57,321 nucleotides of DNA from Nocardia miyunensis NBRC 108239 (GCF_001613065.1 NZ_BDBQ01000049.1:1-57321), one strand, 5' to 3'. Positions 24,564 to 32,346 are shown, counted from the first letter of the stretch. Notes: generated by a model from the sequence alone, not told the origin. Program-made: numbers and translations.

Positions 24564-24970
24564 CCGCGCCCCTGCACTGGGCCACCATCCGATACGACAT
24601 CACGCCAACCAAGGACGTCTGCGACTGCCTGATCGGCCGCGACCACGACGCCGAGGATCGCGACCCGCGCGCCGAACTCATCGAGCGCCTGGCGCACGCG
24701 AACCCCGCGCCCGCGCAGCATCCGCAGGTGTTCTTGGTCGTCACCAGGACGCGCCCCGGCGTCACGAAGTGCACTACCGAATTCGTCTGCACCGCACAGG
24801 ACGCCGCGTTCGAGCGGCAGGAACACCTCGTGCCGCGCACCCCCGCCGGATGGTGCGTGGACGTGGAGCTGTGGGCCACGTGGCCGCACAACCAGAGCGG
24901 CGACTACCAGGACGCGCTACTGATCCGCCACCTGTCCGGCACCAAACCGATCGAGGAAGGGAACGCCTGA
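24560..24970 (+). CDS. Phage hypothetical protein
   Basis: 136 aa, GTG start. ATIRYDITPTKDVCDCLIGR and QVFLVVTRTRPGVTKCTTEF then CVDVELWATWPHNQSG look like a small beta-rich domain. ATGA overlap with the following membrane-protein gene. Confidence 0.55.
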   Translation: MTAPLHWATIRYDITPTKDVCDCLIGRDHDAEDRDPRAELIERLAHANPAPAQHPQVFLVVTRTRPGVTKCTTEFVCTAQDAAFERQEHLVPRTPAGWCVDVELWATWPHNQSGDYQDALLIRHLSGTKPIEEGNA

Positions 24971-25242
24971 TGTCCACCTACACCGGCCGCCACCGCGCCA
25001 CCGTCTCCATCTACCGCCGCGCCCTGTTCGCGGTGACGTTGCACCTGCGCGAATGGCTCACCCTCATCGCACCGACGATCCGCTACCTGTTCGAGCCCGC
25101 GTCCGGGATCCTGGCGTCGATCGTCCTGCTGTCGCTCCTGCCGACCCCAGCCGCGGAACTGCTGCACGCGTTCGCGGTCGGCGGGGCCGCGCTGATCCTG
25201 GCGTTGTCGGCAATCCTGACCCTGGACACGGCGATCCGATGA
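24970..25242 (+). CDS. Small membrane protein
   Basis: 90 aa with a basic N-terminus and two hydrophobic helices (ILASIVLLSLLPTPAAELL about 47-65; AVGGAALILALSAILTL about 68-85). Function unknown; co-translated in the 24156-25876 operon. Confidence 0.55.
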   Translation: MSTYTGRHRATVSIYRRALFAVTLHLREWLTLIAPTIRYLFEPASGILASIVLLSLLPTPAAELLHAFAVGGAALILALSAILTLDTAIR

Positions 25243-25502
25243 GCGTCACCGAGCCGACCGACACCTTGCTCACCTCGTGCGTACTCCCCGGCTGTCGTAC
25301 GCCCGTCGCGCTGGTCGGCGATGCGTGCGACGGCTGCATTCAGGCGTTCGGGCCGATGCTCCGACACGACCCGGACGGCCAGCGGATGACCGCCGATGAA
25401 ATCGCCGAGCGCGATCGTTCGATCCACAACGTCTACACCTGGCAAGCCCAGCAACGAAAGGCGAATCAGCTCACCCAGTCCGCAGAACAGCCGCGGCCGT
25501 GA
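25239..25502 (+). CDS. Small zinc-ribbon-like protein
   Basis: 87 aa, ATG start overlapping the previous stop. Cys pattern SCVLPGC then DACDGC suggests one zinc ribbon; the C-terminal half is polar and helical. Overlaps the next gene by 4 bp. Confidence 0.55.
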   Translation: MSVTEPTDTLLTSCVLPGCRTPVALVGDACDGCIQAFGPMLRHDPDGQRMTADEIAERDRSIHNVYTWQAQQRKANQLTQSAEQPRP

Positions 25503-25876
25503 ACGCGCCCGCCGGCCAATTGCGCCTGGAGCTGTTCGACGCGCGTGACGCCGCGTTCCTCGAGCTGGTGCGCCCGGCGATGTCGGGGCCATGGCGGTGC
25601 CCGGCGTGCGACCGGACAGAGCAGCACGAGCAGGGGATAGCGAACAACCACGGCATCACCCGCCGATACCTGCGGCGCCTGCCGGATGGCGAGTGGGTCA
25701 ACGATGGCGCACCGTATGGCCGGGCCTGGTGTCTGGGGTTGGAGTTGATCGCGAATCACGTTGCGGGCGGGCATGTCCCACATCCGCGTCAGCGAGATGT
25801 GTTGGGGCAGCCCAGACCGGATGTTCGGGCGATCTTCCGGGATCGCGTCAATCAGCTTGCGCGTACACACATATAG
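25499..25876 (+). CDS. Phage hypothetical protein with CxxC motif
   Basis: 125 aa from GTG 25499. RCPACDRTEQHEQG is a partial zinc-ribbon. The last codons run into the next promoter: the stop at 25874-25876 lies inside its spacer. The overlap means readthrough transcription crosses the operator. Confidence 0.5.
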   Translation: MNAPAGQLRLELFDARDAAFLELVRPAMSGPWRCPACDRTEQHEQGIANNHGITRRYLRRLPDGEWVNDGAPYGRAWCLGLELIANHVAGGHVPHPRQRDVLGQPRPDVRAIFRDRVNQLARTHI

Positions 25877-25930
25877 GTGTAGAGTCGTAGTTGTTCGAGG
25901 GAGAAGCCCTCACCCGCCGGAAGGAACCGG
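25857..25930 (+). promoter_or_regulatory. Promoter-operator-leader cassette (copy 4, GAGGG type)
   Basis: -35 TTGCGC (25857-25862), 17-bp spacer with ACACA and GGTGT halves, -10 TAGAGT (25880-25885). Hairpin I is GAGGG-AGAAG-CCCTC (25897-25911): both strands of the stem changed together relative to GACGG/CCGTC. Hairpin II CCGG-AAGGAA-CCGG 25917-25930; ATG 25933. Confidence 0.85.
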
Positions 25931-25932
25931 AC

Positions 25933-26325
25933 ATGCGCAGCACCATCTACAACCCCGCCCAGGCCGCCCGCGTCGCCGACGCCAAAGCGATCCGCCGCCG
26001 CGTCCGCGCCCTCCAGGCCCCCGCCCTGGCCCGCTTCAACAACGGCCCGCAGGTCGCCGCCGAACTCGCCACCGGCACCATCGCGACCATCGGCAACCAC
26101 ATGCTGCGGTTCGGCGCGGACAGCGAACTGTGCCGCCGGTACGCCTCGCAGGCGGGCAAGCGCGTGAAGGCCGCCTACATGGCGCGCACCGGCACCGCGC
26201 CGCGCAAGGTGTGGACCGTCCGCAACGGCCGCGCGATCGAGGTGTTCGCGTACGCGGCCGACGACGCGGCCGTGGCCGCGGGGTTCGCCTCCTACGCGCA
26301 GACCGCCCACCTGGTCGCCGCATAG
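25933..26325 (+). CDS. Leader-controlled phage protein
   Basis: 130 aa, basic and Ala-rich. AQAARVADAKAIRRRVRALQ at the N-terminus, then GTIATIGNHMLRFGADSELC and RKVWTVRNGRAIEVFAYAAD. No family recognised. Followed at once by a terminator-like hairpin and another leader. Confidence 0.65.
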   Translation: MRSTIYNPAQAARVADAKAIRRRVRALQAPALARFNNGPQVAAELATGTIATIGNHMLRFGADSELCRRYASQAGKRVKAAYMARTGTAPRKVWTVRNGRAIEVFAYAADDAAVAAGFASYAQTAHLVAA

Positions 26326-26334
26326 CCACCCACC

Positions 26335-26361
26335 CCGGCCCCGCCACCACGGCGGGGCCGG
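26335..26361 (+). terminator. GC hairpin between leader genes
   Basis: Perfect 11-bp stem CCGGCCCCGCC / GGCGGGGCCGG, loop ACCAC; hairpin I of the next gene begins 7 nt later. Confidence 0.65.
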
Positions 26362-26368
26362 ACCGATC

Positions 26369-26403
26369 GACGGACCGAACCGTCACACCCGGAAGGAACC
26401 CCG
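26369..26403 (+). promoter_or_regulatory. Promoterless leader (copy 5)
   Basis: Hairpin I GACGG-ACCGAA-CCGTC (26369-26384). Hairpin II is degenerate: CCGG-AAGGAA-CCCCG (from 26389), followed by ATG 26404. No -35/-10/operator here, so it must be reached by readthrough or processing. Confidence 0.75.
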
Positions 26404-27087
26404 ATGCGCACGCACACCATTCGCCTCGCCGATCGCCAAGATGCGGTCGGCACTGTTCGCGGCGTCACGCCCGTCTTCTACGGGACGGCCAAGCACATTG
26501 GGATCGCGCCCGGCACCAACATGCTGATCTTGTACAACGCGGGCCGGGGCACCGCCTACCTGCGCGGGTGGCCGTACGGCGAACCGGCCGGGGATTACGC
26601 CGCGCGCATCCTCCACGGCGACGTGCTCGCCATCGGCAAGGACCGGTTCCGGGTGCACTGCCCCGAGAACTGGCCGCGCCGCGAACCCGACCTCCACCTC
26701 ATCGCCACGACGGAACACGCCGTCACCTACCCGGAAGGAACCGGAATGCCGGACACCGACACGCAGGCACGGATCGCGATCACTGTGCGCCAGGAACCGC
26801 GCACGATCGAGGCCGCGCACCTGGATCTGCACGACTACCTGGACGAACTCCGCCTGGACGATTTGCGACGTCTGGTGGAGGCGACCGCGCACATGCCGGC
26901 GGAAGCGATCGTGCGTCCTCGTGACACCGGCGTGGATGTCCTGTGGGTCGCCAGCGTGACCAATACGATCCCGGCCGACCGGGGAGACGACGAGGAGACC
27001 GAAACCGCGGTGTTGGAGAGTGACGCTGCGTTGGCCGAGTTGCGGCAGCGGCTGGCCGGGGAGGGAGTCATTCCCTCCACCGATTGA
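26404..27087 (+). CDS. Leader-controlled protein with an internal in-frame leader (two-part fusion)
   Basis: 227 aa. The N-terminal part (about 1-100; VRGVTPVFYGTAKHIGIAPG, then RILHGDVLAIGKDRFRVHCP) looks beta-rich. The segment TTEHAVTYPEGTG (about 102-114) is encoded by a complete leader, and Met115 is its ATG. The C-terminal part (115-227) is acidic and helical (HLDLHDYLDELRLDDLRRLV). Either two genes have fused through the leader or both a long and a short (113 aa) product are made. Confidence 0.7.
   Translation: MRTHTIRLADRQDAVGTVRGVTPVFYGTAKHIGIAPGTNMLILYNAGRGTAYLRGWPYGEPAGDYAARILHGDVLAIGKDRFRVHCPENWPRREPDLHLIATTEHAVTYPEGTGMPDTDTQARIAITVRQEPRTIEAAHLDLHDYLDELRLDDLRRLVEATAHMPAEAIVRPRDTGVDVLWVASVTNTIPADRGDDEETETAVLESDAALAELRQRLAGEGVIPSTD
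26709..26744 (+). promoter_or_regulatory. Intact leader inside a coding region (copy 6)
   Basis: Hairpin I GACGG-AACACG-CCGTC (26709-26724) and hairpin II CCGG-AAGGAA-CCGG (26731-26744), with an in-frame ATG at 26746. All bases needed for both stems are kept although they are translated. Confidence 0.85.
26746..27087 (+). CDS. Possible internal-start product of the fused gene
   Basis: 113 aa read in the same frame from ATG 26746, 1 nt after hairpin II. Acidic, with C-terminal EETETAVLESDAALAELRQR. Listed separately because its own ribosome-binding hairpin is perfect while that of the longer frame is degenerate. Confidence 0.5.
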   Translation: MPDTDTQARIAITVRQEPRTIEAAHLDLHDYLDELRLDDLRRLVEATAHMPAEAIVRPRDTGVDVLWVASVTNTIPADRGDDEETETAVLESDAALAELRQRLAGEGVIPSTD

Positions 27088-27159
27088 CGTACACACGTAT
27101 ATGTGTGTATTGTTGGTGTTGTTCGACGGATGAGCCGTCACCCGACCGGAAGGAACCGG
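27084..27159 (+). promoter_or_regulatory. Promoter-operator-leader cassette (copy 7)
   Basis: -35 TTGACG (27084-27089, overlapping the previous stop), 18-bp spacer, -10 TATTGT (27108-27113). Operator TACACAC-GTATAT-GTGTGTA (27090-27109), perfect halves. Hairpin I GACGG-ATGAG-CCGTC 27125-27139; hairpin II 27146-27159; ATG 27162. Confidence 0.88.
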
Positions 27160-27161
27160 CC

Positions 27162-27326
27162 ATGCCTATCCACCTCACCCATTCCCAGGCCGCCATGTTC
27201 GCGGACGCTGCGGCCGAGTCCCCCGATTTCGTGGCGTGCGTCTGCTCGTGCGGCGGGGACGGCTGCCAGGCGTGCGGCGGAAGCGGGGAGGTGTGGGTGC
27301 ACGTCGACGCGTTCGCGCGTCGGTGA
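27162..27326 (+). CDS. Small zinc-ribbon (DnaJ-like CxxCxGxG) protein
   Basis: 54 aa. The Cys cluster ACVCSCGGDGCQACGGSGE resembles a single DnaJ-type zinc repeat. Start fixed by hairpin II. Small proteins of this kind are common in actinophages; role unknown. Confidence 0.7.
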   Translation: MPIHLTHSQAAMFADAAAESPDFVACVCSCGGDGCQACGGSGEVWVHVDAFARR

Positions 27327-27334
27327 GCTTGCGC

Positions 27335-27361
27335 GGGCCGCTGGCATGATGTCGGCGGCCC
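27335..27361 (+). terminator. Short GC hairpin
   Basis: GGGCCGC / GGCGGCCC-type 7-bp stem with a 13-nt loop, 8 bp before the next -35. Confidence 0.4.
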
Positions 27362-27368
27362 ACCCCAC

Positions 27369-27444
27369 TTGACGAAACACACACATGTGTGTATTGTAGT
27401 TCATGTCAGACGGATCAAGCCGTCACCCAACCGGAAGGAACCGG
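27369..27444 (+). promoter_or_regulatory. Promoter-operator-leader cassette (copy 8)
   Basis: -35 TTGACG (27369-27374), 17-bp spacer, -10 TATTGT (27392-27397). The spacer holds a perfect continuous palindrome ACACACATGTGTGT (27379-27392). Hairpin I GACGG-ATCAAG-CCGTC 27409-27424; hairpin II 27431-27444; ATG 27448. Confidence 0.88.
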
Positions 27445-27447
27445 ACC

Positions 27448-27801
27448 ATGACCGCCACCATCGCCACCCCGATCCGCACCGCCGCCCAGCTGGTCGCCGA
27501 AGCTCTCGGCCTGGTCGACGACACCCGCATCCGCGTGGAGATCACCCGGGGTGCCAACTGGGACTTCGTGTGGTGCGAGGAGACCGGCCGTCCCGCCGCC
27601 GTCACGGTGTCCTGGTGCACCTGGGACGGAGACGAAGCGTCGTTCGCGCCCACCGACCGCACCGTCGCCGGTGACATCGCGGGCGGGTTCATCAACACCA
27701 TCGCCGCGTCGGACCAGACCGACCCCTGCGAGACGATCACCGTGGAGGTGTCCCGCCAGTGGGTCCGCTACATCCACCCGAACATCGCGGACGCCCTGTG
27801 A
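27448..27801 (+). CDS. Leader-controlled phage protein
   Basis: 117 aa: helical N-terminus (RTAAQLVAEALGLVDDTRIR) then beta-rich WDFVWCEETGRPAAVTVSWC and TITVEVSRQWVRYIHPNIAD. No family recognised. Followed by an 11-bp hairpin and then a gene with its own ribosome site. Confidence 0.65.
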   Translation: MTATIATPIRTAAQLVAEALGLVDDTRIRVEITRGANWDFVWCEETGRPAAVTVSWCTWDGDEASFAPTDRTVAGDIAGGFINTIAASDQTDPCETITVEVSRQWVRYIHPNIADAL

Positions 27802-27830
27802 CGCCTACAGGGCTCCGCACCCGCCCCGCC

Positions 27831-27856
27831 TGGTGGCACGGAACCCCGTGCCACCA
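27831..27856 (+). terminator. GC hairpin
   Basis: Perfect 11-bp stem TGGTGGCACGG / CCGTGCCACCA, AACC loop, followed by TTGGGT and then a CTGCCTACC motif (27869-27877). Confidence 0.65.
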
Positions 27857-27914
27857 TTGGGTCCACAACTGCCTACCAACCCGGCGGGCAGTCGCGGACG
27901 AGAGGGGCACCAGC

Positions 27915-28283
27915 GTGGCGGACCAGAAATACGATTTCGGGCGCGGGGGACGGATGCTCGTCTCCCGCGCCTATCTGGGCCTGCAACGCGACGAAATGGC
28001 CGCCGCCCTGCGCGTATCCCCCTCCAGCTATCAACGCTGGGAGAACGGCCAGGGCGGTATCCCGCAAGGCGTCTGGACCGAAGTCGAGAAACTGACCGAA
28101 GCGTTCGACCAGCGCGTGAACGATCTCCTCGAGCAGGCAGGCGGCGGAGCGCTGAAGGTGCGGATATGGCGCGGGAAGAAACCCGACGCACCGTTCCCGG
28201 GTATGTGGCACCGCATCGTCAGTGAGGCCATGCGGGAGAACCCGCAGATCGAACCCGTGTTCCCCGAGGACGACAAGGAGTGA
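27915..28283 (+). CDS. XRE-type HTH protein upstream of terminase
   Basis: 122 aa from GTG 27915, preceded by GAGGGGCACCAGC (the frame is open to GTG 27798). SRAYLGLQRDEMAAALRVSP and SSYQRWENGQGGIP is a clear XRE helix-turn-helix. The position just before the large terminase means it could be a regulator or a DNA-binding small terminase. The alternative is the 23193 HTH protein. Confidence 0.7.
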   Translation: MADQKYDFGRGGRMLVSRAYLGLQRDEMAAALRVSPSSYQRWENGQGGIPQGVWTEVEKLTEAFDQRVNDLLEQAGGGALKVRIWRGKKPDAPFPGMWHRIVSEAMRENPQIEPVFPEDDKE

Positions 28284-28284
28284 C

Positions 28285-29904
28285 GTGACCGCCGTCGCCG
28301 ATCGCCTCGCACAGCTCATGGCGCACGCCGAAGGGCTCCCCCCGGAGCAGCGGCGCGCGTTCGAGGTGTGGGCGGCGCAGGAGACGGCGCGACGTACAGC
28401 GTTGCGGGCGTGCGCGAACGCGGCCGAGCTGGCGCACCGCATCGATCCCGCCTACGTGATCACTCCGGCCGTGCAGCTGATGGCCGAGCACATCGAACGC
28501 GCCGTCACCACACGCGGCGGCCGACTCCTCATCACCTGCCCGCCACAGGAGGGCAAGTCGACACTGGTGGCGGTGTGGACTGTGCTTCGGCAGCTACAGC
28601 GGCGGCCCGATTCCCGCATCCTGATCGCCTCCTACAGCGAGGATCTGGCGCGCCGGTCATCGCGGGAGGCCCGCAACGTCCTGATGTCCTACGGGACCGA
28701 CGCACGGGATCCGCTGTCGGGTGTGCCGCTACCGGACCGGCTGGGCCTGGCCCTGGCCGAGGACCGTTGGGCCGCAGGGAACTGGCAGCTGAAGGGACAC
28801 AAGGGCGGTGTGGTCGCGGTCGGTATGGGCGGCACCATCACCGGCCGCGCCTGCGATCTGCTGATCATCGACGACCCGCTGAAGGGCATGCAGGCCGCGG
28901 ACTCCCCCACCGAACGCGCCAAGGTGATCACCGGGTTTCAAGGTGACCTGTCCACGCGTCTCGCCCCGGGTGCGCCGATCATCCTGATTCAAACCCGCTG
29001 GCACGAACAGGACCTGGCCGGGCACCTGCTCGAGGAGGACGCGAACCGGCCGCCCGAACACCGAGAGTGGTTGCACGTCAACATTCCCGCTGTCGCGACC
29101 GCTGGAGTACCGGACGCGCTGGACCGCCCGGAAGGCGTCCCGCTGGTGTCCGCGCGGGGCCGCACCGCCGAGGACTGGGACCGCACCCGCCGCGCGGTCG
29201 GCGAACGCGTCTGGGCCGCCCTGTATCTCGGCGTCCCGACCCCGGTCGGTGGCGCGTTGTTCGCGCCGGAGTGGTTCGACCGCTGGCGATTCGACCAGGC
29301 ACCGACCATGTATCGACGGCTGGTCGCGATCGACCCTGCAGAAACCGGCACCGGCGATGAAGCGGGAATCATCGGCGCCGGAGTCGCTAGGGACGGCACG
29401 GTGGTTCTCGCGGACGACTGGTCCGGGCAGCTGTCGTCGGCCGAGTGGCCGCGCCGGGCCTGCCTGCTCGCGCTCACGACGGGCGCGGATGAGGTGGTGT
29501 TCGAGGCATACAACGCGCCCGCCACGTACGGGCAGCTGATCCGCCGCGCGTACAGCGATCTCGCGGCCGAAGCGCTCGATGCCGGCGGATTGGTGGATGG
29601 CGTTGTGGTGCCCCAGGATCGGCCGTTCCATGTGACGCCCTGGAAGGGCTCCGGTAATGCGCTGGTGCGCTCTGTGGGCCTGCGGAACGCGACCGCGGTT
29701 GGTCGGTGCCGGGTGGTCGGTCATCGGTTGGCGACGATGGAGGCGCACGCGATCCGCTGGCAGGAGGGGCAGCATCAGCCGGACCGGGTGGCCGCCGCGA
29801 CGATCGCGTATGACGTGCTCAGTGGTGGGGATGGTGCGCAGATGTCCGCGCCGCGCCAGGGCGGTTGGGGCGATATCCCGTCAGGGTTCAACTCCTACCG
29901 TTGA
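28285..29904 (+). CDS. terL: Terminase large subunit
   Basis: 539 aa from GTG 28285. ATPase domain with Walker A CPPQEGKST (85-93) and Walker B LLIIDDP (191-197); coupling region near IILIQTRWHEQDLAGHLL. The nuclease domain begins near AIDPAETGTGDEAG with its first acidic residue, with later segments DEVVFEAYNAP and HQPDRVAAATIAYDV. It cuts and pumps DNA into the prohead. The stop is at the next promoter's -35. Confidence 0.92.
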   Translation: MTAVADRLAQLMAHAEGLPPEQRRAFEVWAAQETARRTALRACANAAELAHRIDPAYVITPAVQLMAEHIERAVTTRGGRLLITCPPQEGKSTLVAVWTVLRQLQRRPDSRILIASYSEDLARRSSREARNVLMSYGTDARDPLSGVPLPDRLGLALAEDRWAAGNWQLKGHKGGVVAVGMGGTITGRACDLLIIDDPLKGMQAADSPTERAKVITGFQGDLSTRLAPGAPIILIQTRWHEQDLAGHLLEEDANRPPEHREWLHVNIPAVATAGVPDALDRPEGVPLVSARGRTAEDWDRTRRAVGERVWAALYLGVPTPVGGALFAPEWFDRWRFDQAPTMYRRLVAIDPAETGTGDEAGIIGAGVARDGTVVLADDWSGQLSSAEWPRRACLLALTTGADEVVFEAYNAPATYGQLIRRAYSDLAAEALDAGGLVDGVVVPQDRPFHVTPWKGSGNALVRSVGLRNATAVGRCRVVGHRLATMEAHAIRWQEGQHQPDRVAAATIAYDVLSGGDGAQMSAPRQGGWGDIPSGFNSYR

Positions 29905-29975
29905 CAACGCACACATTGGTGTGTATTGTTGGTGTTGTTCGAGGGAATCAGCCCTCACCAACCGGATGGAGCCGG
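29901..29975 (+). promoter_or_regulatory. Promoter-operator-leader cassette (copy 9, GAGGG type)
   Basis: -35 TTGACA (29901-29906), 17-bp spacer, -10 TATTGT (29924-29929); halves GCACA and TGTGT. Hairpin I GAGGG-AATCAG-CCCTC 29941-29956. Hairpin II CCGG-ATGGAG-CCGG 29962-29975 with a different SD core (GGAG). ATG 29981. Confidence 0.87.
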
Positions 29976-29980
29976 ACAGC

Positions 29981-30103
29981 ATGACCCACACCCTCACCTT
30001 CGCCACCGGCGGCACGATCACGACCACCGACGCCGAGGAGGCGGCCGAGATGGCCGACTACTACCGCGCCAAGGGCACCGCCGTCACCGTCACCACCAAC
30101 TGA
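29981..30103 (+). CDS. Very small leader-controlled protein
   Basis: 40 aa: MTHTLTFATGGTITTTDAEE and AAEMADYYRAKGTAVTVTTN, a beta-alpha-beta-sized unit. Start fixed by the cassette. No family recognised. Confidence 0.65.
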   Translation: MTHTLTFATGGTITTTDAEEAAEMADYYRAKGTAVTVTTN

Positions 30104-30110
30104 CCACCCC

Positions 30111-30135
30111 GGGGCCGCCCACACCGGGCGGCCCC
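30111..30135 (+). terminator. GC hairpin between leader genes
   Basis: Perfect 10-bp stem GGGGCCGCCC / GGGCGGCCCC, loop ACACC; the next hairpin I starts 6 nt later. Confidence 0.65.
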
Positions 30136-30140
30136 ACCGC

Positions 30141-30176
30141 GACGGACCGAACCGTCACCAACCCGGAAGGAACCGG
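30141..30176 (+). promoter_or_regulatory. Promoterless leader (copy 10)
   Basis: Hairpin I GACGG-ACCGAA-CCGTC (30141-30156) and hairpin II CCGG-AAGGAA-CCGG (30163-30176); ATG 30183. No promoter or operator. Confidence 0.8.
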
Positions 30177-30182
30177 ATTCTC

Positions 30183-30809
30183 ATGAGCACCGAACAACTC
30201 CCCGCCGTCAACCACGCACTGCTGATCTTCGCTCTCCCGGAGCTGTCGGTCGGCGACGTGGTCACCTACCACGGGTCGATCCGCGCCCATCACGGCGACG
30301 AGTTCGTGATCACCGGCAACACCGGTGGCCGCCTGCGGATCCGCGACCGCGCCACGCAGGAAATCTCGATGAGCCAGGTTCGCCGCACATCGGTCCACCC
30401 GACCGGCGATGTCGTGGAACTGTGCGACGACTGCCACCACATCGCCGAGGACGCCTACGGCAACGGCCCGTCGTGCCGCAAGGTCAGCTGCCAGTGCCGC
30501 AAGCACGGCAGCAACCCCGACCCCACCCCGGCCGTCTCGATGGCCGGGCGGCTGCTGCTGCTCCAGATCAACCGCACCGCCAAGCAGGCTCAGGAGGGCG
30601 TCGAAAAGGCCGCGGAGACCCTCGCCAAGGGCCACGCCCACGTCGACGGAACGATGCAGCTGCATCGCGCATCGCACGCCGTCAGACTGTCGGCACTGTT
30701 CGAGCTGGCGTCGACCCTGCTGCGCGAATGCCCCGAGCTGGGTCTCACCCGCGATCTGACGCGCGCGGCCCTTCTCGGCAGCCTCGACATCGAACAGTTC
30801 GACAACTAG
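30183..30809 (+). CDS. Leader-controlled phage protein with Cys/His cluster
   Basis: 208 aa. The N-terminal half has a small beta barrel-like segment (SVGDVVTYHGSIRAHHGDEF, then RLRIRDRATQEISM). A Cys/His cluster follows (LCDDCHHIAED, SCRKVSCQCRKHG), then a helical C-terminal half. Could bind metal or nucleic acid. Ends before a strong terminator. Confidence 0.65.
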   Translation: MSTEQLPAVNHALLIFALPELSVGDVVTYHGSIRAHHGDEFVITGNTGGRLRIRDRATQEISMSQVRRTSVHPTGDVVELCDDCHHIAEDAYGNGPSCRKVSCQCRKHGSNPDPTPAVSMAGRLLLLQINRTAKQAQEGVEKAAETLAKGHAHVDGTMQLHRASHAVRLSALFELASTLLRECPELGLTRDLTRAALLGSLDIEQFDN

Positions 30810-30817
30810 ACCCCAGC

Positions 30818-30848
30818 GCGCGGGCGGCCCGCTTACCGCCGCCCGCGC
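30818..30848 (+). terminator. GC hairpin
   Basis: Perfect 11-bp stem GCGCGGGCGGC / GCCGCCCGCGC, 9-nt loop, 9 nt after the stop codon. Confidence 0.65.
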
Positions 30849-30942
30849 CCAGTCCTGCAGGGTGTAGCGGTTTCACTCGTCCAACCGAATAATTCGCCGG
30901 GCGCCGTATCCGGCGCAACCGAGATGCGCCAAGGAGGACTCG

Positions 30943-31596
30943 TTGGACGTTGTTGCTGTTGGCGGCCTGGTGGTGGGCGTTGGCTCGCTCGGCGTCGCAG
31001 GGTGGGCATTGCGAGTTGCCATTCAATCCAAGCAAGAGAGCGGGAAGGCCAACCAGACGTCGGAACAGGCCCTCGGCGTCGCGAACGAAGCCAACACCAT
31101 TGCCTACCGATCCGAGGCACGCGAGACCGAGCGGCATGACGTGGACTGGGGCTGGGACTGGGCGGGGCCTGGGTTCCTGGTTCTGACGAATACCGGTGAT
31201 GATGAGGCCCGAGAGGTCCGCGCCGACATGACAGTGGATGGGGAAACGGTCACAGCTCGAGAGGATGCCGTTCCCGGTCGAGGCGGAGACTTGCGGTTCC
31301 GCTTCCCTCTCGCTGCCGCGCGTCGCGCCGATGAGGTTCGTAAGCGACAGGAATACGAGAGGGAAATTACGAGGCAGATAGAGAACCACAAGGAGGCTGA
31401 GAGGCAGGCGAAGGAGCGGTACGGCGTTACTCTCTCGGCACGCAACCCATTACAGGACGATTTCCAACGCCAAGCCCTCGCCACCGACGAACAAATGCAT
31501 CGCTGGTCTCTGCGCGTCGTCTGGGTGAGCCCGCTAGGCCAGCCGCGAACGCACGAGGACGAGGGCTTTTGCGGTCTCAGCCCTCGTCGCGGTTAG
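30943..31596 (+). CDS. Membrane-anchored hypothetical protein
   Basis: 217 aa from TTG 30943 after AAGGAGGACTCG. One N-terminal TM (VVAVGGLVVGVGSLGVAGWA), then a polar region, a beta-rich part (FLVLTNTGDDEAREVRADMT) and a charged coiled-coil (KRQEYEREITRQIENHKEAE). It is not in the leader regulon, and the tail (SPRRG) is basic. Looks like an accessory gene. Confidence 0.6.
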   Translation: MDVVAVGGLVVGVGSLGVAGWALRVAIQSKQESGKANQTSEQALGVANEANTIAYRSEARETERHDVDWGWDWAGPGFLVLTNTGDDEAREVRADMTVDGETVTAREDAVPGRGGDLRFRFPLAAARRADEVRKRQEYEREITRQIENHKEAERQAKERYGVTLSARNPLQDDFQRQALATDEQMHRWSLRVVWVSPLGQPRTHEDEGFCGLSPRRG

Positions 31597-31635
31597 CTCC
31601 CCGGAACTGCACGCCCAGCAACTACCGTCCGCGCC

Positions 31636-31941
31636 ATGCCGCATGCCCTGACCTCCATTCTCACGCTCGCTGTGTTCGTGCTCTCCGCGGCTCGGTTGAC
31701 GCGCATCGTCACCACGGACAGGATCGGGGAGCCGATCCGCAAGGCCATCGTGGACAAGTTCGGGAACGCCTCGATGATCACGTATCTGTCGTTCTGCCCG
31801 TGGTGTTTGGGCTGGTGGGTGTGCGCGGTGCTGGCGTGGCCTACTGCGGTCGTGGCTGGTTTGCCGTGGTGGTGGGGGTTCGGGTTGTGGCCTGCGGGTT
31901 CGTATCTGGTGGGTGTGCTGGCGCGGTGGGATTCTGACTGA
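31636..31941 (+). CDS. DUF1360 membrane protein
   Basis: 101 aa. ARLTRIVTTDRIGEPIRKAI and LSFCPWCLGWWV are the DUF1360 signature, with TMs near 5-20, 53-75 and 78-95. Frequent in actinophages near structural or lysis genes; function unknown. Confidence 0.78.
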   Translation: MPHALTSILTLAVFVLSAARLTRIVTTDRIGEPIRKAIVDKFGNASMITYLSFCPWCLGWWVCAVLAWPTAVVAGLPWWWGFGLWPAGSYLVGVLARWDSD

Positions 31942-31947
31942 AAACGC

Positions 31948-32021
31948 TTGACTGTACACACATTGGTGTGTAATGTGATTGGTGTTCGAGGGACAAGCCC
32001 TCACTCACCGGATGGAGCCGG
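31948..32021 (+). promoter_or_regulatory. Promoter-operator-leader cassette (copy 11, GAGGG type)
   Basis: -35 TTGACT (31948-31953), 17-bp spacer, -10 TAATGT (31971-31976); operator halves ACACA / TGTGT. Hairpin I GAGGG-ACAAG-CCCTC 31988-32002. Hairpin II CCGG-ATGGAG-CCGG 32008-32021. ATG 32024. Confidence 0.87.
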
Positions 32022-32023
32022 AT

Positions 32024-32302
32024 ATGAGCACTCACACCCACTACCCGTTCTCGGCGCACGTCACCTACCCGGACGGCACCACCCAGGACCTTGACCGGTG
32101 GGGCGACTCCGCGACCTTCGCGATCGTCGGCCGCGACATGGTGGGCAAGCGCAACGGGGAGCCGTTCACTGTCGCCCAGATGTGCACCGGCACGCGGGAA
32201 TTCGCGGAGCTGGCCGCCAAGCGCGATTGGCTGGATCGGTTCGGCGGTGAGTGGTCGGTGGTTCCGGTCACGCACACCAGCCCCGGCAACCTCTGCCACT
32301 GA
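32024..32302 (+). CDS. Leader-controlled phage protein
   Basis: 92 aa: PFSAHVTYPDGTTQDLDRWG, FAIVGRDMVGKRNGEPFTVA, and a C-terminal DRFGGEWSVVPVTHT; a small alpha/beta protein. No family recognised. Confidence 0.65.
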   Translation: MSTHTHYPFSAHVTYPDGTTQDLDRWGDSATFAIVGRDMVGKRNGEPFTVAQMCTGTREFAELAAKRDWLDRFGGEWSVVPVTHTSPGNLCH

Positions 32303-32310
32303 CCCACCCC

Positions 32311-32338
32311 GGCCGCCCCCAGTTGACGCGGGGCGGCC
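32311..32338 (+). terminator. GC hairpin between leader genes
   Basis: 9-bp stem GGCCGCCCC / GGGGCGGCC, 10-nt loop; the next hairpin I follows 8 nt later. Confidence 0.6.
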
Positions 32339-32346
32339 ACCAGTTC

